Shown piece after piece: positions 1-8,664 of a stretch of DNA of 64,000 nucleotides (position 1 is the first letter of the stretch; every line of letters begins with the position of its first letter). The DNA comes from Methylotuvimicrobium alcaliphilum 20Z (lineage in GTDB: Bacteria; Pseudomonadota; Gammaproteobacteria; Methylococcales; Methylomonadaceae). Made by a program: the position numbers and the translations under genes. The notes under the pieces are model-generated. The model did no database searches. It was not told where the DNA came from and saw only the letters and a program-made list of their open reading frames with translations. Where the stretch lies: the NCBI RefSeq assembly GCF_000968535.2, contig NC_016112.1, forward strand, positions 1,302,001-1,366,000. Reading direction: 5' to 3'.

Positions 1-1233
1 AGGTGGGAAGCGTCGAAATCGGCATTGCAGGATTTGCAAAAACGAAAGGAAAGCCAAATCGGGCGCGTGAGCGCGATCGGCAAGGATCATGAAAACGCCG
101 AAAAAAATAGACAACAAGCCTTGAAGCTGGCCGAAACCGGAGTGGCCGACGATTTGCGCGCGGCATTGCTGAAAAAAATAGGCGCGCTCAAGGACGCGCA
201 ACTGGAAGATTCCGCGAAAATCGAGGAACGTTATCGCCGCGATATGGAACAGCAACGCGGCGTCGTTCGCGCCCGTAAAGACCGGGCCAGCCGGTCGGCG
301 GTCGGCATCATGACCGGTTTTCGCGCGAAATGGGAAATCATCGCCGCCGATTGGGGCGGGGACTTGGCGAGTCTGCAGGATTATCTGGCGCATTTAGCGC
401 AACTGGAGCAAGAAGGCCTGCCGGCCTTGGTCGAAAAGTTTCGCGAACGCCTGAACCGACACGCGACGCAATCGCTAGCGGGGATACGCACACGAATCGA
501 ATCGGAGCGGGAAGACATCGACGAGCGCATCCAAACGATCAATCGGGTGCTGGAGCGGACCGAATTCCGGGCCGGAAGTTATTTGCAATTGGGCATGAAA
601 AACGAGCAATACGAGCATGTGCAGCATTTCAATCGTCTGTTGAGCAAGGTCATGGAGCAATTGACCAGCGACGATCACGAAGCGCGTTTCGCCGGCTTGC
701 AGCAGGTCATCGCCATTCTGGACAAGGCCAGTAATCCGGCTACGGCCAATACGCAGGAAAGTCTGCGTTTGCTCGACCCGCGTCATCAGTTGTCGTTTTA
801 TGCCGAGGAAATCGGCGCGGAAGACGGCAAGATTCGCGATGTGTTGATGTCGTCCAGCGGGAAATCCGGCGGGGAAAAAGAATCGTTCGCGGGCACCATC
901 GTCGCGGCGAGTTTGGCCTATGTATTGACGCCGGACGGCAGCGATAGGCCGGTTTACAGCACCGTATTTCTCGACGAAGCCTTTTCGAATACGGCTGAAG
1001 CGGTTAGCCGCCGGGTGCTGCGTATCTTCAAGGAACTCCATATTCATGTCAATTTGATCACGCCTTACAAGAACCTGAATTTGGCGCGCGAGTCGGCTCG
1101 TTCTTTGTTGATTGCCGAACGCGACGGCGCGGCGCATGAGAGTAGTTTGTGCGAAGTCACTTGGCAAGAGATCGACGAGCGTTTGCGGCAACAGGCCGAA
1201 GCATTCGATGTGGTATTGACACCCGAAGCATAG
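1..1233 (+). CDS. jetC: JetC-type SMC-like ATPase of a Wadjet system (3' part)
   Basis: C-terminal part of a large SMC/MukB-like ATPase; the frame is open to the window edge, so the N-terminal Walker A lies upstream. Visible are long Glu/Lys/Arg-rich coiled-coil segments (about residues 1-260), the ABC signature SSSGKSGGEKES near residue 280, and a Walker B/D-loop STVFLDEAFSNT near residue 320. The ending, where the head ATPase closes with LITPYKNLNLARESARS, is typical of MksF/JetC-like proteins. In Wadjet, JetABC form a condensin-like complex that extrudes DNA and presents circular plasmids to the JetD nuclease. A jetD homologue lies 0.85 kb downstream on the same strand, which supports the call. 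jetA and jetB would be expected upstream of the window. An orthodox MukB or Mks housekeeping condensin is the alternative, but JetD makes it unlikely. Confidence 0.85.
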   Translation, partial: RWEASKSALQDLQKRKESQIGRVSAIGKDHENAEKNRQQALKLAETGVADDLRAALLKKIGALKDAQLEDSAKIEERYRRDMEQQRGVVRARKDRASRSAVGIMTGFRAKWEIIAADWGGDLASLQDYLAHLAQLEQEGLPALVEKFRERLNRHATQSLAGIRTRIESEREDIDERIQTINRVLERTEFRAGSYLQLGMKNEQYEHVQHFNRLLSKVMEQLTSDDHEARFAGLQQVIAILDKASNPATANTQESLRLLDPRHQLSFYAEEIGAEDGKIRDVLMSSSGKSGGEKESFAGTIVAASLAYVLTPDGSDRPVYSTVFLDEAFSNTAEAVSRRVLRIFKELHIHVNLITPYKNLNLARESARSLLIAERDGAAHESSLCEVTWQEIDERLRQQAEAFDVVLTPEA

Positions 1234-1296
1234 GCGAGATGATTGAGTTGCTAAGGCTGATTGTTTAACATCGCCCATTTGTCCGGCAATTTCGTT

Positions 1297-2085
1297 ATGA
1301 CTATGAAAGCACCTATTGTATTAATCGGTATCGGAGAGTTAGGCGGCGAATTCGCTCGTGGTTTTTTACGCTGCGGACATCCGGTTTATCCGATTACCCG
1401 GCAAATGGCACTCTCTGACGCGGCTGATCAAATACCGACGCCGGGCCTCGTTTTGATCACAGTGCAAGAAAGCGAATTGGACGGGATATTGAAGGATCTT
1501 CCCGAGTCCTGGCGAGATAGAGTCGGATTCGTGCAAAACGAATTGTTGCCTCGTCATTGGCAACGGCACGGCATCGATAATCCGACCGTTGCGGTAGTCT
1601 GGTTTGAAAAGAAACCGGGGATGGCGTTGACCAATATTCTCTATACGCCGGTGTATGGCCCTCGTGCCGATGTCTTGATGCAGGCATTGGAGGCAATCGA
1701 TATTCCCACGCGCTTGCTGAAAGATGAAGATCAATTGTTGTTCGAGCTTCTGCGTAAATCGCTTTATATCATGACCGTCAATATCTGCGGCTTGTCGTGC
1801 GGCGGTACGGTCGGAGATTTGTGGATGTGGCATCGCGAACTCGTCCGGGAAGTTGCTCTGGAAGCAGTCGCTATTCTGGAATGGCTGAGCGGTCGAGCGT
1901 TGTCTGCAGAAAAGCTGATTGCCGGCATGATCGAAGGCATCGAGGATTGTCCCGACAGAAATTGCCTCGGCCGTAGCGCTCGATTTCGCTTGGAGCGCGC
2001 TCTGCAGTATGCCGGGGGAGCCGGATTGGAGACGCCCAGGCTCAATGAAATTTATCGGCAAGTCAATCAGCAAAAGCGTAAGTAA
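1297..2085 (+). CDS. Rossmann-fold dehydrogenase, ketopantoate-reductase-like, inside the Wadjet operon
   Basis: The protein begins with a dinucleotide-binding beta-alpha-beta unit with GIGELGG (GxGxxG) in the first 20 residues. In its second half a Lys and an Asn lie eight residues apart (RKSLYIMTVN), resembling the K-x7-N arrangement of ketopantoate reductase (PanE/ApbA) enzymes. About 262 aa with the ATG at 1297; an in-frame TTG at 1261 would add 12 poorly fitting residues. It starts 63 bp after jetC, and its TAA overlaps the jetD ATG (TAATG), so it is probably translationally coupled to jetD. Substrate unknown; a true PanE is doubtful because overall similarity appears weak. A Rossmann gene is not one of the four canonical Wadjet components, so it may be an accessory factor or a chance insertion that preserved the operon. 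Confidence 0.6.
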   Translation: MTMKAPIVLIGIGELGGEFARGFLRCGHPVYPITRQMALSDAADQIPTPGLVLITVQESELDGILKDLPESWRDRVGFVQNELLPRHWQRHGIDNPTVAVVWFEKKPGMALTNILYTPVYGPRADVLMQALEAIDIPTRLLKDEDQLLFELLRKSLYIMTVNICGLSCGGTVGDLWMWHRELVREVALEAVAILEWLSGRALSAEKLIAGMIEGIEDCPDRNCLGRSARFRLERALQYAGGAGLETPRLNEIYRQVNQQKRK

Positions 2086-3266
2086 TGAATCGGTGGGGGT
2101 TGTTGCCGGATAATGTGCTGGAGCAGTTGCGAACTCGGGAATGGCTGAATACTGAGAACCTTCGCGGTCGATTGAGCGGCGACCGTCCTTTTCCTATCCG
2201 TATAGCGCTCAAAGCGCCAACCGGCGCTCAGGCCTTGGCCGATCTGGAGCATTTCCTGCGCTTTATCGAAAGCTGGAAGCGCTGGCCGAATCAGAGTCAA
2301 GTGGACTGGCAAATTAAAAAATTCCAGCAACTGGGCGAGCAAACGCTGCCCGTTGCGGTGCAAATCGAGTCGATGTCGGCGTTGATAGCCGTTTTGGGTT
2401 CGAAAGCCGAAGTCAGAAAACAGCGATGGGAGCAGTTGATGAGACCGCTGTTGAATCTGGATGCCCGTCTGTCTTCCGTTTTGATCAGGCAATTGTCCGT
2501 TCTGGAAAGCATGGCGCCGGATGATAGCGCGCTATTGGCGCAATTGTTGCCGCAGTTACGTCGGGGCATGGGGCAGGGCGCCTATTTGCGCGCTTTGCCG
2601 CTGAAGGGCGTCGATACCAAGTTCGTCGAGAATTATCAAGGACTGATCGAAGCCTTGGCGGATCGGCTTCATGAGGGCGAGGTGACTGAACAAGGCGGCT
2701 TGTCGAATTGGTTGGCTTGTATCGCCAATCCGAGCGGTTGGCTCCTGGTGCGTCCGCTGTGCCGGCAAAGCCGCGAACGACTGGCGGGTTTGCCGATCAT
2801 GCAAATGGATACGCGGACGCTGCAAAACCATGTTTTGCCTGCCGGCCGCATTCTGGTCGTCGAAAATAAGCAAAGCGGTTATGCTTTGCCAAAACTGGAC
2901 GACACCATCGCGGTATTCGGCGGCGGCAGAAATACCGCTTGGATGGATGCCGAGTGGCTCAAGCAGAAAAGTATCGCTTACTGGGGCGATATCGATAGCT
3001 GGGGCTTGACGATTTTGAGCGACGCGCGCCGGCGTCAACCGCATTTGCAGGCGCTGATGATGGATGAGGATACTCTGCTCGAGCATCGAAAGCGCATGGT
3101 CGAAGAAGAATGCCCTCAAGGCAAGCTGCCGGAATATCTGACCGAAGCAGAGCGGCAATTGTTCGAACGTTTGCAAAGTCGGTATTACGAAAAAACGCGG
3201 CTGGAACAAGAGCGCCTGGCGCCGGATTATATTCGGACGTGTTTGCTGGGTTGGCATAGTTTATGA
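2085..3266 (+). CDS. jetD: JetD-type Wadjet nuclease (DUF3322-DUF2220, Toprim-like)
   Basis: 393 aa. The N-terminal half matches the DUF3322 part (WPNQSQVDWQIKKFQQLG and similar), and the C-terminal half is a DUF2220 Toprim-like domain. Visible acidic motifs are VVENKQSGYALP around residue 260 and YWGDIDSWG around residue 305, the Glu and DxD set expected of a topoisomerase VI A-like metal site. JetD cleaves plasmid DNA that the JetABC motor has loaded. The gene follows the dehydrogenase gene with a 1-nt stop/start overlap and is the last gene of the operon; repeat DNA follows immediately. The length is normal for JetD. MksG of the Mks condensin system is the same family. Confidence 0.9.
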   Translation: MNRWGLLPDNVLEQLRTREWLNTENLRGRLSGDRPFPIRIALKAPTGAQALADLEHFLRFIESWKRWPNQSQVDWQIKKFQQLGEQTLPVAVQIESMSALIAVLGSKAEVRKQRWEQLMRPLLNLDARLSSVLIRQLSVLESMAPDDSALLAQLLPQLRRGMGQGAYLRALPLKGVDTKFVENYQGLIEALADRLHEGEVTEQGGLSNWLACIANPSGWLLVRPLCRQSRERLAGLPIMQMDTRTLQNHVLPAGRILVVENKQSGYALPKLDDTIAVFGGGRNTAWMDAEWLKQKSIAYWGDIDSWGLTILSDARRRQPHLQALMMDEDTLLEHRKRMVEEECPQGKLPEYLTEAERQLFERLQSRYYEKTRLEQERLAPDYIRTCLLGWHSL

Positions 3267-3525
3267 GCAGGGATTATCCGGTTCCTGCGGTTCTTCTTGG
3301 AAACCATGCCTCGGCTGCTGAGGCAAGATCGGTATGTATTCCCTCGCACCTTGCCATTACATTAAGCCGTTACAGAATAAGTAATGCTGGCTTCAGGCTC
3401 GAACGTGCATCAAAAGCCTGCCATTCATGGCGCTGGATTCCGCCAGTCCATGGCGGAATGACGGTTTCCCTTAACTTAATGACAGTTATTACCACGCTGG
3501 AGCGGTGGGAACGAGAACTCTTACA
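3267..3525. repeat. Intergenic DNA with a family A dispersed repeat (about 3355-3486)
   Basis: No credible gene is seen. A short open frame over 3263-3538 consists of repeat sequence and is not accepted. From about 3355 to 3486 lies a copy of a dispersed element that ends CCCTTAACTTAATGACAG and contains ATTCCGCCAGTCCATGGCGG. Related copies lie at 28373-28577 (the best preserved, with 18-bp terminal inverted repeats) and 63296-63433. The ends of this copy are degenerate and no target duplication was found. Confidence 0.6.
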
Positions 3526-3533
3526 TGATTTTT

Positions 3534-3762
3534 CCTGATTAGCAAGATGCTTCAGCTTGCTGAAGCCAATTGTCCGAGCAGTGGCCAGTCGTAGCCACTT
3601 ATGCGGGACGGGTTATTTAACCCGTCCCCAACGTTTCGGTTTGCCCTAAACATTTCGGCTAACTTCGGCCAAAGTCAAAACGTTTAGGACGGGGTTGCAA
3701 ACCCCGTCCTGCTAGGGATATGCTGGTTTTTGGGCTTTAGCTGAAGAAACTTGCTAATCAGG
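3534..3762. mobile_element. Family B MITE, copy 1, with 8-bp target duplication
   Basis: 229-bp non-coding element with terminal inverted repeats starting CCTGATTAGCAAG and ending CTTGCTAATCAGG; the similarity continues to about 24 bp with two mismatches. It is flanked on both sides by TGATTTTT (3526-3533 and 3763-3770), an exact 8-bp target site duplication. The interior has two strong hairpins (GGGACGGGTTATTTAACCCG and AGGACGGGGTTGCAAACCCC). There is no coding capacity, so it must be moved in trans. Other bounded copies lie at 15613, 45865 and 52801. Confidence 0.9.
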
Positions 3763-3909
3763 TGATTTTTATAGCGAAATGCTTTTCTAGGTTTATAAGT
3801 CCTTGTGATCTATTTCTTAAATCATTATTAATCAAGTAGGTTTGTGAAGCCCGAGTTGGATTATTTATTGCTTGAGTTTTAAGGGTTAATTTTTTTTGTG
3901 TTGGGCTTT

Positions 3910-5532
3910 ATGAAAAATTATTCTTTTGCGATGCTGAAAGGCGATATATTCGGCGGTTTGACGGCCGGTGTCGTTGCATTGCCGCTGGCGCTGGCATTTG
4001 GCGTCGCATCCGGTGCTGGTGCATTAGCCGGCCTTTATGGTGCGATTGCGTTAGGTTTGGTTGCCGCCGTTTTCGGCGGTACGCAATTACAGGTGAGTGG
4101 GCCGACGGGGCCGATGACGGTCGTTTTTGCTTCGGCTCTGACGACTTTCGGAGGGAGTTTCCAGTTGGCGTTGGCCGTTGTTTTGGTTGGCGGTTTGTTG
4201 CAAATCCTGTTCGGTTTGTTGAGGCTGGGTGGTTTAGTGCGGTTTATTCCTTATCCGGTGATTTCCGGCTTCATGAGCGGCGTCGGAATGATCATCATCA
4301 TTCTGCAGATGGCGCCGTTTTTGGGCAGCGCGCCGGATTCCTCTACACTATCGGCCTTGTTTAATTTACCGTCAGTCATCGAATCGGTCCGGTTCGATTC
4401 GATGTTTTTGGGTTCGCTGACCTTGGCGATTGTTTTTTTGACGCCGATCAAAATCAGCCGCTTCATTCCTTCACCGTTGTTGGCGCTTTTTATTGGTACC
4501 CAACTGGCCGTGTTTGCGAGTCTTGAAACCGCCGTGATCGGCGATATCCCGGCCGGATTGCCTGATTTGCATTTTCCGTCTTTTAGTCTGGAACATTGGT
4601 CCTCGGTGTTTATGTTAGGGTTGACGTTGGCTTTGTTGGGCAGTATCGACAGCTTGTTGACTTCATTGGTAACCGATTCGATTACGCACACGCATCATAA
4701 GCCCAATCGAGAGTTGATTGCGCAAGGTTTGGGTAACATTTTGTGTGCTTTTATCGGCGGCTTGCCGGGTGCGGGAGCGACGATGCGCACCGTGGTCAAT
4801 GTCAAGGCCGGCGGGCAAACGCGGCTGAGTTCGGTGATCCATGCTTTATTCCTATTGCTGTTATTGCTTGAACTCTCGCCGCTGGCTAGTCAAATTCCGT
4901 TACCGGTGCTTGCCGGTGTCTTGATCAAGGTCGGTTTTAATATCATCGATTACAGAATGTTCAAATTGGCGTCGAGCTCGACCCGTTCGGAATTGATGAT
5001 CATGTTTTGTGTGTTGCTACTGACCGTGTTAGTAGATTTGGTCATTGGCGTGACGGTCGGCGTGATTTTGGCGATGGGGATGTTGACGTGGCGTTTGGCA
5101 CAGCAAGCCGACATTAGTTTCGAGACCAATCATGATTATCATTTGACTGAAAAACCGGGGAGGGGCGTTAGAATTATGTCGATCAAGGGGCCGCTGTTTT
5201 TCGGTTCGACCAGTCATATGCTGGACCGAATCGAGGCGGTCGACAGCATTATGGATACCGAGGAGGTGTTACTCGACTGCCGGCGAGTGGATTTGATGGA
5301 TCTGAGTGCTATCGTGATGCTAGATGAAGTCGTGCAATATCTGCAAGGTCGCTCGATGCTGGTTAGAGTCTTGGTCAAACCGGCACTGCGAGAACAATTG
5401 TTAAGTGCAAAGAGTTCGAGTTTTAATGAGCGAATTCTTTTTACGAGTCTACATGATGCGCTGGTGCCGGATGCGCAATTACAAAACCTTCATGAGCTCG
5501 ATTCTATGGGAATTATGCAAGAAGATTATTGA
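3910..5532 (+). CDS. SulP family inorganic anion transporter with STAS domain
   Basis: About 540 aa. The N-terminal region carries the SulP signature (DIFGGLTAGVVALPLALAFG) followed by roughly 10-12 hydrophobic membrane segments up to about residue 400. A cytoplasmic STAS domain follows (about residues 425-520, with LLDCRRVDLMDLSAIVMLD). The family moves sulfate, bicarbonate or other anions across the inner membrane; the substrate cannot be told from sequence alone. An ATG at 3910 is preferred, and an in-frame GTG at 3898 would add four residues; neither has a strong ribosome site. It stands alone, with repeat DNA upstream and the convergent regulator gene downstream. No carbonic anhydrase gene is adjacent. 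Confidence 0.9.
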   Translation: MKNYSFAMLKGDIFGGLTAGVVALPLALAFGVASGAGALAGLYGAIALGLVAAVFGGTQLQVSGPTGPMTVVFASALTTFGGSFQLALAVVLVGGLLQILFGLLRLGGLVRFIPYPVISGFMSGVGMIIIILQMAPFLGSAPDSSTLSALFNLPSVIESVRFDSMFLGSLTLAIVFLTPIKISRFIPSPLLALFIGTQLAVFASLETAVIGDIPAGLPDLHFPSFSLEHWSSVFMLGLTLALLGSIDSLLTSLVTDSITHTHHKPNRELIAQGLGNILCAFIGGLPGAGATMRTVVNVKAGGQTRLSSVIHALFLLLLLLELSPLASQIPLPVLAGVLIKVGFNIIDYRMFKLASSSTRSELMIMFCVLLLTVLVDLVIGVTVGVILAMGMLTWRLAQQADISFETNHDYHLTEKPGRGVRIMSIKGPLFFGSTSHMLDRIEAVDSIMDTEEVLLDCRRVDLMDLSAIVMLDEVVQYLQGRSMLVRVLVKPALREQLLSAKSSSFNERILFTSLHDALVPDAQLQNLHELDSMGIMQEDY

Positions 5533-5728
5533 GAGCGGACCGGACGAGGCTTTTTGCCCTAACTTCGGTTTCAAATTGATTTTCGGTATGTTGCTATTGG
5601 ATTTCTTTGCCGCGGTTGTGAAAAGCAAGAAAACTCCCGCAGAGGCGCAAAGGCGCTGAGAATATAAAGATTTCAAACACTTTTAGGTTTCCACAAGCCA
5701 ATGGATTTATGGGATTTAACAAACTCCA

Positions 5729-6364
5729 TCAGCCGGACGTTTTGGATTTGATTAAAAATTTACAAGAGCAATCTCCGCGAGCCATGCAGGCGGTTTGTTC
5801 GATCGGTCGATCGAGCAATGTTGAAATCAAGGCGTGATCGAAATCGCAAAGGTCCGAAAATTGTTGAGCCAAGTCGTGGTAGACGCAATTGGATGCTTTA
5901 ATGACTGGCTGACCGGTGTCGGTGTCGAGCGATGCGTGATAACCCAAGCTTTGCATGGTATTGATTAGCGCCACGATTTTCTCTTCGGGCTTTTTGTCGC
6001 TGAATTGAGCGGTCAGGGTATTGGCAAGCTTTACGCCGAGTCGCCACATAAACTGTCTAAAGGCTTCTTCAGACATTTCGGACTTGAGTTCCGATAACAC
6101 TAGATTACCAAACCAAGAATATTGTTTCGGAAAATAATTGATGCCGCGCTCGGTCAAGACATAATTTCGGGAGGGTCGTCCGCCGGTACTTTTGAATATG
6201 TCTTTTTTGATCAACTGTTCTTGTTCAAGGCTGGATAGATGTTGTTGAACCGCATTTCTGGAAATATCCAACTGCTCGGCAATCTCATCGATACCCAGGC
6301 CTAATCTTGACTCGAGCAATAATTTCAATATTTGCTCGCGTCGAGTGCCGATTCCTTTTGTCAA
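5729..6364 (-). CDS. DeoR/ArsR-like winged-helix regulator with C-terminal Cys cluster (SufR/COG2345-like)
   Basis: 211 aa. An N-terminal winged HTH (GIDEIAEQLDISRNAVQQHL, residues about 20-45) is followed by a wing with GGRPSRNYVLTERG. The C-terminal domain holds five cysteines arranged as C-x12-C-x19-C-x5-C-x-C (NCVYHDLA ... LCDFD ... TACMARGDCSCKF), which suggests a bound Fe-S cluster as in SufR-type sensors. It starts at TTG with GGGGAGGAG about 7 nt upstream. It is transcribed divergently from the haemoglobin/reductase/norCB genes, so it plausibly senses NO or O2 and controls them; that role is inference. The cluster type and target are not known. Confidence 0.75.
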   Translation of the reverse strand: MTKGIGTRREQILKLLLESRLGLGIDEIAEQLDISRNAVQQHLSSLEQEQLIKKDIFKSTGGRPSRNYVLTERGINYFPKQYSWFGNLVLSELKSEMSEEAFRQFMWRLGVKLANTLTAQFSDKKPEEKIVALINTMQSLGYHASLDTDTGQPVIKASNCVYHDLAQQFSDLCDFDHALISTLLDRPIEQTACMARGDCSCKFLIKSKTSG

Positions 6365-6445
6365 AATAATCTCCTCCCCTTGAATAATCGTCTTTGCGCC
6401 AATTTATAAGCTATTTCAAATAACAAGCATAACATAGTAAAGCAA

Positions 6446-6463
6446 ATATGTAACTTATGTAAC
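6446..6463. promoter_or_regulatory. Paired ATGTAAC motifs in the divergent regulator/haemoglobin promoter region
   Basis: Two copies of ATGTAAC lie 9 bp apart (6448-6454 and 6457-6463) in an AT-rich stretch between the Fe-S-type regulator and the haemoglobin gene. The spacing places them close to one helical turn apart. They are a candidate operator for the divergent regulator. This is inference from position and repetition only. Confidence 0.3.
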
Positions 6464-6507
6464 ATAAATATTGCAAAAGCATGGTATCGAGACTAAACTT
6501 GTTCTTG

Positions 6508-6652
6508 GTAACTATTCAGTCCCCCGGCAATTATCGTTCGCACGCTCTGCGTGGGAACGCCTGAGTACCGCTCCAGCGGTACGAGACGCTAGAGCGTCTT
6601 GGTCTTCATTCCCACGCCGGAGCGTGGGAACGATAGGGGTGTGAATAATTAC
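6508..6652. mobile_element. Family C MITE, copy 1, with 8-bp target duplication
   Basis: 145-bp non-coding element with ends GTAACTATTCAG and TGAATAATTAC (imperfect terminal inverted repeats), flanked by TGTTCTTG at 6500-6507 and 6653-6660. The interior is a set of nested palindromes around GCTCCAGCGG and CCCACGC/GCGTGGG. It separates the divergent regulator promoter from the haemoglobin gene start, so it may alter or provide transcription of that operon. Copies lie at 10913 and 43013; a fragment lies at 28579-28621. Confidence 0.9.
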
Positions 6653-6712
6653 TGTTCTTGAGCCTTTGGTGCTCAGCGATAGAAATATAAACATAAACAA
6701 AGGAAGATAACG

Positions 6713-7096
6713 ATGAGTGAAGCTACACCTAATCAATCATTATTTGAACAAATCGGTGGAGAAGCGGCTGTTAATACGGCAGTCGACATTTTTTACCGTA
6801 AAGTATTAGCGGATCACCGAATCAATCGCTTTTTCGATAATGTCGACATGGAGCAACAGGCGGCGAAACAAAAAGCGTTTTTAACAATGGCATTCGGCGG
6901 GCCGAATAGTTACACCGGCGCCGATATGCGCAACGCACATGCTAGACTAGTCAAAATGGGCTTGGACGATTCGCATTTCGATGCCGTTATGGAACATTTA
7001 GGCGGAACATTGAAAGAATTGAACGTGCCTGATAATCTAATCGAGCAAGTCGCTGCGATTGCAGAAAGTACCCGCAACGATGTATTAGGCAGATAA
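6713..7096 (+). CDS. Group I truncated haemoglobin
   Basis: 127 aa, the usual size for a 2-on-2 globin. It has the group I pattern: LFEQIGGEAAVNTAVDIFYRK at the N terminus, a Phe-Phe-rich CD region (RFFDNVDMEQQAAKQKAF), GGPNSYTG, and the proximal haem His in MRNAHARLV. Such globins bind O2 and NO and can oxidise NO to nitrate. AGGAAG precedes the ATG. It is followed 16 bp later by a ferredoxin/flavin reductase gene, so globin and reductase may work together as a split version of flavohaemoglobin. The NO reductase genes lie just downstream. The functional pairing is inference. Confidence 0.92.
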   Translation: MSEATPNQSLFEQIGGEAAVNTAVDIFYRKVLADHRINRFFDNVDMEQQAAKQKAFLTMAFGGPNSYTGADMRNAHARLVKMGLDDSHFDAVMEHLGGTLKELNVPDNLIEQVAAIAESTRNDVLGR

Positions 7097-7112
7097 TAGG
7101 GAAGTTTTGACG

Positions 7113-8099
7113 ATGGCCCTGAAAAAAATTATATTGGACGAGCATGAGACTATTTGCCATGAGGGTGAAACAGTTCTTGAAGCTTTATTGCGCGACAATG
7201 TCGATATTCCCTTTAGTTGCAAACAAGGCGCCTGCCAAAGTTGTATGGTGCGCAGTTTGGACGTTCCTCCCCCCGCTCATGCGCAAAAGGGCTTGAAGGA
7301 TGTATTGTGTAAACAAAACCATTTTTTGGCTTGCTTATGCTATCCCGAACAGGACATGTCTCTTACCCTGGGCCATCAACCCGAATACTTCACCGAAGGT
7401 ACGGTTACCGCAAAGGAATTACTCAATTCTGAGACTGTTTTATTAACGATACAGTGTAAGGACGCGCTGGATTATTATGCAGGGCAATTTGTCAATTTAA
7501 AACGTGCGGACGGTTTGATTCGGAGTTATTCGATCTCGAATAGCCGAAGACATGCCGAAAAACTGTCTTTTCATATTCGCCGTTTGGCGGGCGGAAAGTT
7601 CAGCGAATGGGTGCATCAGGAATTGAATGTCGGCGATACGATTTCCGTGTCCGACCCCCAGGGCCTTTGTTATTATTTGCCCGATAAAATGGAACAAAGC
7701 CTATTATTGATCGGTACCGGTAGCGGTTTAGCGCCTTTGGCGGGGATAATCCATGAAGCCTTGGAGGAGGGGCATAGCGGTCCTATCCATTTGTATCATG
7801 GCAGTCGAGATGTGGATGGACTCTATTGGATCGACGAGATGCGTGAACTCGCTGAAAAATACGAGAACTTTCACTATATGCCTTGCGTATCGAGAGGCGA
7901 TGCACCGGAAGGCGTCGCGCAAGGCCGCGCTAACGATGTTGCAATGGCAAACATTCCCGACTTGAAAGGTTGGCGTGTTTATTTATGCGGGCATCCGGAC
8001 ATGGTAAATCAGGCAAAAAGAATGGCTTACTTAAACGGCGCTTCGCTACAAGATATTTATTCCGATGCATTTCATGTCGCATCGCCTACACTGGACTGA
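7113..8099 (+). CDS. 2Fe-2S ferredoxin/FAD-NAD(P)H reductase
   Basis: About 328 aa. The N-terminal plant-type ferredoxin domain has CKQGACQSC and a later Cys (LACLC), the four-cysteine set for a 2Fe-2S cluster. An FNR-like module follows: FAD site RSYSISNS (about residue 130), nucleotide site LIGTGSGLAPLAG (about residue 195), and YLCGHPDMV near the C terminus. The layout matches reductases of multicomponent oxygenases. Here it follows a truncated haemoglobin gene, so it probably supplies electrons to it. The ATG at 7113 is chosen over an upstream TTG; a GGGAAG sits about 9 nt before it. A strong terminator follows at 8217. Confidence 0.88.
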   Translation: MALKKIILDEHETICHEGETVLEALLRDNVDIPFSCKQGACQSCMVRSLDVPPPAHAQKGLKDVLCKQNHFLACLCYPEQDMSLTLGHQPEYFTEGTVTAKELLNSETVLLTIQCKDALDYYAGQFVNLKRADGLIRSYSISNSRRHAEKLSFHIRRLAGGKFSEWVHQELNVGDTISVSDPQGLCYYLPDKMEQSLLLIGTGSGLAPLAGIIHEALEEGHSGPIHLYHGSRDVDGLYWIDEMRELAEKYENFHYMPCVSRGDAPEGVAQGRANDVAMANIPDLKGWRVYLCGHPDMVNQAKRMAYLNGASLQDIYSDAFHVASPTLD

Positions 8100-8216
8100 T
8101 ATATACCCGGGTTTTCGTAGGGTACGCATCGCGTACCTATTTCGAGGTTTGTTTTTTCTATTACGTTTGTCAATGGTTCGATGCCTCTCGTTGAGCCTTA
8201 GTACCCGTTCCTAAGC

Positions 8217-8248
8217 AAAAATAACCGAACCTCTTTCGGTTATTTTTT
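8217..8248 (+). terminator. Rho-independent terminator after the haemoglobin/reductase pair
   Basis: A 13-bp perfect stem (AAAAATAACCGAA paired with TTCGGTTATTTTT) with a 5-nt loop and a T run on the 3' side. It lies 118 bp after the reductase stop and separates that transcript from the norCB operon. Confidence 0.88.
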
Positions 8249-8325
8249 GGGGTTCCGTCAATCGGCGAGACCATCATTTTCATTCATGCCAGCCGGATTT
8301 CGCTGCGCAAATTCTTGAGTCGCTC

Positions 8326-8664
8326 ATGATCGAACCCGTCGCCTTAAAAGATTTTTTCATCACGTTTTTTTCATCCGCTTTGATCATTCTAGCCGGCGCA
8401 AGCTATGCGCTGCTCTATGCTTGGTCTAAAGTGAATCCGAATTCCCGAATCAAAATTGCCGCTTATTTTTCTTACGCCGTGCTGGTCGTATCGGTGGGCG
8501 TATTGTCGAATGCCGCGAATTTTTCGGGTTACTGGCTGATTGTCACCGCTTTGATGATCATCGGCTATTTTTTTGCACCGATAGGCATCTGGCATCTATG
8601 TGTTAAAACGCATCATGATGAAGAGGTCGCTATAACAATAAATAAGAGGAGGAGCGATGAATGA
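8326..8664 (+). CDS. Small membrane protein preceding norC
   Basis: 112 aa with three hydrophobic segments (about residues 9-30, 43-65, 70-92) and a charged C-terminal tail. Not assigned to a named family. Its stop overlaps the norC start by 8 nt, so the two are probably co-translated, which suggests a role in assembly or anchoring of the NO reductase. That role is inference from position only. Confidence 0.65.
   Translation: MIEPVALKDFFITFFSSALIILAGASYALLYAWSKVNPNSRIKIAAYFSYAVLVVSVGVLSNAANFSGYWLIVTALMIIGYFFAPIGIWHLCVKTHHDEEVAITINKRRSDE

Noticed and set aside
3263-3538. 91-codon open frame after jetD
   Set aside because: Made of family A repeat sequence that recurs elsewhere; no family similarity or ribosome site.
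5405-5659. 84-codon frame overlapping the SulP end
   Set aside because: Mostly out-of-frame SulP sequence with no family match.
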